DNA of 7,481 nt from positions 1 through 7,481 of the forward strand of contig DIZZ01000116.1 of NCBI GenBank assembly GCA_002428045.1. Direction: 5' to 3'. Of the stretch, positions 4,743 to 7,481 are shown piece after piece. The position numbers and the translations under genes are program-made. Under the pieces are notes generated by a model, which was not told the DNA's origin, did no database searches, and worked only from the letters and a program-made list of their open reading frames with translations. The first letter of the stretch is position 1. The number at the start of each line of letters is the position of its first letter. The DNA comes from Verrucomicrobia bacterium UBA6015 (GTDB lineage Bacteria; Verrucomicrobiota; Kiritimatiellia; UBA8416).

Positions 4743-7481
4743 CAGAATTGCGGACACAGCTTGCGGATGCCCTTGCCACCTTTGCCGCCAAGCCCCTGCG
4801 CACCGCCGCCCTCGACCTGCTCGCCACGCTGGGCTACCGCAGTGAGAAGACCCTTGAGCTAGACGGTTCCCCCGCCGCGTTTCTGGACGCCTTCCCGGAG
4901 AATCCACAAAAACCCTTCCGACCCGACAAGGCCCGTGTCGCCGCCTGGCGGGGAATCCACCTGCTCTTCCAGTTGACAGATGCCGAAATCCGCGGGGCAG
5001 TGGGGCAATCCGAATTGGCGTTTGACTCCGCCGCCGTTTTCGAGGGCCGCAATTTCCGCTCGTACCTGTTCGTCGCGGTCGATCTCGCGCCTGACGCCTA
5101 CACACGTACCCAGCTTTCCGAGATCACGCGTGAGATTAACCGCCTTTTTCTGATGCCCGTATTGGTGATCTTCCGGCATGGCGAGTCGTTGACGCTGGCG
5201 GTCATTGATCGCCGTCTCAACAAGCGTGCCGCCGACCGTGATGTGCTCGACAAGGTAACCGTGATCAAGGATATCCGGGCCGTGGCACCGCACCGTGCGC
5301 ATATCGAGATCCTGCACGATCTGGCCCTGGGACAGCTCACCGGGAAGGACAAGCGTCCGCCCTCCAATTTCGCCGAGCTGCATGATGCCTGGCGCAAGGC
5401 GCTGGATGTGCAGACCCTTAACCGTCGCTTCTTCATTGAAATCCGCAACTGGTTCTACTGGGCAAGGCTGACCGCGCGCTTTCCGGAAGGGGCGGTCAAG
5501 GATGCCGATGGGCATGACTCCGAGGCATTGATCCGGCTGCTCACACGCATGATCTTCTGCTGGTTCCTGCGCGAGAAACGCTTGTTGCCCGCCGCCTTGT
5601 TCGATGCCGACCGCATCGCCGCCCTCCTGCGCGACTGGTCCGCCGCTGATGCCGACCGCGATCGCGACGGTCGTTATTACAAGGCGATCCTGCAGAATCT
5701 GTTCTTCGCCACCCTTTCAACACCCGTGGAGGAGCGCAAGTTCCGTTCCGTCCGCAGCTACAACGGCAAGAACACGCATTACGGTGATCAACGGTTTTTC
5801 CGTCATGTCACCCTGTTTGCCGAAAAGGCCCCGGTCGAGGATCTGTACAAGAGCATCCCGTTTCTCAACGGCGGGCTTTTCGAGAACCTTGACGAGGTGC
5901 CCGGACGCGATCCGGACATCGAAACGGAAGTGCGCATCGACGGGTTCTCCGATGTTGTCGCCAAGCAGCCGCTCCTGCCCGATTTCCTGTTCTTCGGTTC
6001 GGACCGGATCGTGCCGGAGCTGGCCGCCGCCATCGGCGAGACCGCTGCCCAGCGGGCACGCGGACTGCTCGATATTTTCCGTGACTACAAGTTCACGATC
6101 GAGGAGAACACACCGCTGGAAGAGGACATCGCCCTTGACCCGGAATTGCTCGGACGCGCTTTCGAGAACCTGCTGGCCTCCGTGAACCCCGAGACCGGCA
6201 CCGTCGCCCGCAAATCCACCGGCTCGTTCTATACCCCGCGCGAGATCGTCCACTACATGGTGTCCGAATCGCTGGTGCGCTATCTGCTGACCGCCCTCGC
6301 GCCGGCGGGCCGCCCGTCGCCCGGTCTGGAACCCCGAATCCGCGAACTTGTCTCGGAAGAAGAGCCCGGCCATTCGTTGACCGACGCCGAAGCCGACCGC
6401 GTGGTTGCCCTGCTGGGCACGCTGCGCATTCTTGACCCCGCCTGCGGTTCCGGTGCCTTCCCGATGGGACTGCTGCAACTGCTGGTACATGTGCTGCGCA
6501 AGCTCGATCCCGGCAACGAACGCTGGAAAGCCGCCAAGCTGGATGCCCTGCCGTCGGAAATGCGCGAGAAAGCCGAACAAGTCTTTGTCGCCGAAACCTT
6601 CGACTACACCCGCAAGCTGGAACTGATCAAGGACTGCATCCACGGCGTGGATATCCAGCCCTCGGCCATCCAGATCAGCAAGCTGCGCTTTTTCCTCTCG
6701 CTCGTGATCGAACAGACGGACCCCGCCCGACTCCGCCCGCTGCCGAATCTGGAGACCAAGTTCGTCTGTGCCAATTCCCTGCTGGGCCTGCCGCGCCCGG
6801 ATGGTTGGGAGCTGTTCCAGCACCAGATCGAACCGAAGGAACAGGCCCTGCTGCGCACCCGTTCGCGCTATTTCTTCGCCCAGACCAAGGCCGAAAAGGA
6901 CGCCTGTCGCAAGGAGGACCGCAAGCTGCGCCGCGAGCTGGCCGTCTTCATCGAGGGCATGGGTGGCAGCTCTTCAGGACTGCTCGCCTCCGCTGTGGCC
7001 GGATGGGACCCCTACAAGAGCGACCGCCGCGCGGGCTACTTCGATCCCGAATCCATGTTCGGCGTGCGCGACGGGTTCGACATCACCATCGGCAATCCGC
7101 CCTATGTACGCGCCGACGAGCAGAGCGACTGGAACCAGGTGCAGCGCAAGGCCATCCTCGACAGCAAACAGTACGACACCCTCTGGAAAAAGTGGGATCT
7201 CTACGTCCCCTTCATCGAACGCGGTTACAAACTGCTGCGTCCCGGCGGCGTCTCGACGATGATCGTCTCCGACGCCTTCTGCCACTCCAAATACGCCCAG
7301 AAGGCCCAGAACTGGCTGCTGCAACACGCCCGCATTCTGCGGCTCGACTTCTGCGCCGAACTCAAGATCTTCGATGCCGCCGTCCATAACGTCATCACCA
7401 TCCTGCAGAACGCCCCCGGCGCGACATGGAACCCCGACCGCCGCGTCCACAAGGAAACATTGTGTCCTTTCGGCAACTGTG
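4739..7481 (+). CDS. Eco57I-like N6-adenine DNA methyltransferase, 3' end outside window
   Basis: The frame is open from the ATG at 4739 to the window edge (914 residues, no stop), and I read it through codon by codon. It modifies adenine in DNA using S-adenosylmethionine. The SAM site DPACGSG is at 566-572, the GVDIQPSAI segment with acidic D638 follows at 635 onward, and the catalytic NPPY is at 786-789, with KWDLYVPFIERG and LLRPGG after it. Ahead of these come LGRAFENLL (471-479) and TGSFYTP (494-500), typical of large Eco57I/PglX-type enzymes. The first 250 or so residues form a family-specific domain (YLFVAVDL at 109-116, MPVLVIFRHG from 139) in which I see no convincing nuclease triad. 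Relatives are usually about 1100-1400 residues, so the C-terminal target-recognition region is missing here. Likely role: protecting host DNA, and perhaps recognising sites, for the PLD helicase encoded at the start of the operon. A type IIG enzyme acting alone is the main alternative. Confidence 0.9.
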   Translation, partial: MTELRTQLADALATFAAKPLRTAALDLLATLGYRSEKTLELDGSPAAFLDAFPENPQKPFRPDKARVAAWRGIHLLFQLTDAEIRGAVGQSELAFDSAAVFEGRNFRSYLFVAVDLAPDAYTRTQLSEITREINRLFLMPVLVIFRHGESLTLAVIDRRLNKRAADRDVLDKVTVIKDIRAVAPHRAHIEILHDLALGQLTGKDKRPPSNFAELHDAWRKALDVQTLNRRFFIEIRNWFYWARLTARFPEGAVKDADGHDSEALIRLLTRMIFCWFLREKRLLPAALFDADRIAALLRDWSAADADRDRDGRYYKAILQNLFFATLSTPVEERKFRSVRSYNGKNTHYGDQRFFRHVTLFAEKAPVEDLYKSIPFLNGGLFENLDEVPGRDPDIETEVRIDGFSDVVAKQPLLPDFLFFGSDRIVPELAAAIGETAAQRARGLLDIFRDYKFTIEENTPLEEDIALDPELLGRAFENLLASVNPETGTVARKSTGSFYTPREIVHYMVSESLVRYLLTALAPAGRPSPGLEPRIRELVSEEEPGHSLTDAEADRVVALLGTLRILDPACGSGAFPMGLLQLLVHVLRKLDPGNERWKAAKLDALPSEMREKAEQVFVAETFDYTRKLELIKDCIHGVDIQPSAIQISKLRFFLSLVIEQTDPARLRPLPNLETKFVCANSLLGLPRPDGWELFQHQIEPKEQALLRTRSRYFFAQTKAEKDACRKEDRKLRRELAVFIEGMGGSSSGLLASAVAGWDPYKSDRRAGYFDPESMFGVRDGFDITIGNPPYVRADEQSDWNQVQRKAILDSKQYDTLWKKWDLYVPFIERGYKLLRPGGVSTMIVSDAFCHSKYAQKAQNWLLQHARILRLDFCAELKIFDAAVHNVITILQNAPGATWNPDRRVHKETLCPFGNC

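Noticed and set aside
5717..6823. Long reverse-strand reading frame (368 codons) opposite the methylase
   Set aside because: The forward strand carries clear methylase motifs throughout the same bases. The reverse product has no motif and no ribosome site I can support.
6805..7389. Forward frame of 194 codons inside the methylase gene
   Set aside because: It lies out of frame with the NPPY-containing methylase sequence and is arginine- and alanine-rich, as shadow frames of GC-rich genes are.
48..7481. CRISPR array, tRNA/rRNA, insertion sequence or attachment site
   Set aside because: Coding sequence fills nearly the whole window. I saw no regularly spaced repeats, terminal inverted repeats, transposase motifs or RNA-gene signatures.

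Overview
The window holds three tightly packed genes on the + strand and almost nothing else. Together they look like an anti-phage or restriction-modification-type defence operon. In order they are (1) a phospholipase-D-domain (PLD) / SNF2-type helicase at 48-3390, interrupted by a one-base frameshift, (2) an AlbA_2 / GHKL-ATPase / winged-helix protein at 3393-4742, and (3) an Eco57I-like N6-adenine DNA methyltransferase at 4739-7481, which runs off the right edge. Genes 1 and 2 are 2 bases apart. Genes 2 and 3 overlap in an ATGA. There is no intergenic stretch above 50 bases, and I see no RNA gene, CRISPR array, insertion sequence or terminator.

The organism cannot be named. The DNA is moderately GC-rich (high fifties to mid-sixties percent in most hand-counted lines), has GGAG-type ribosome binding sites and uses standard bacterial codons. 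Such operons are accessory and horizontally mobile, so the gene content says little about taxonomy.

Gene 1, read across a seven-G run at 1157-1163 as if it had six Gs, gives a continuous protein of 1113 residues. It has an H-x-K...GSSN PLD nuclease signature, then helicase motifs I (GLGKT), II (DESH), III (SAT), V and VI (QRFGRIDR). As written, translation stops at 1175, between motifs II and III, leaving 375 residues. The run could be a sequencing error, a recent mutation or a slippage switch; the window alone cannot decide.

Gene 2 is often labelled 'RecG-like helicase' in databases but has no helicase motifs. It pairs a Schlafen-type AlbA_2 domain with a GHKL ATP-binding domain. A short three-copy 12-bp tandem repeat then links these to a winged-helix DNA-binding domain of lower GC.

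Gene 3 carries the adenine methylase motifs DPACGSG and NPPY; its target-recognition end lies beyond the window.

Working model (inference): the methylase marks host DNA, the PLD helicase translocates on and cuts unmodified DNA, and the ATPase/winged-helix protein regulates or assists. From memory, the gene set resembles the helicase-methylase-ATPase loci called Hma in recent defence-system surveys, so the system may be known in outline rather than new. The frameshift, the repeat linker and the division of labour between the proteins are the points most worth checking.
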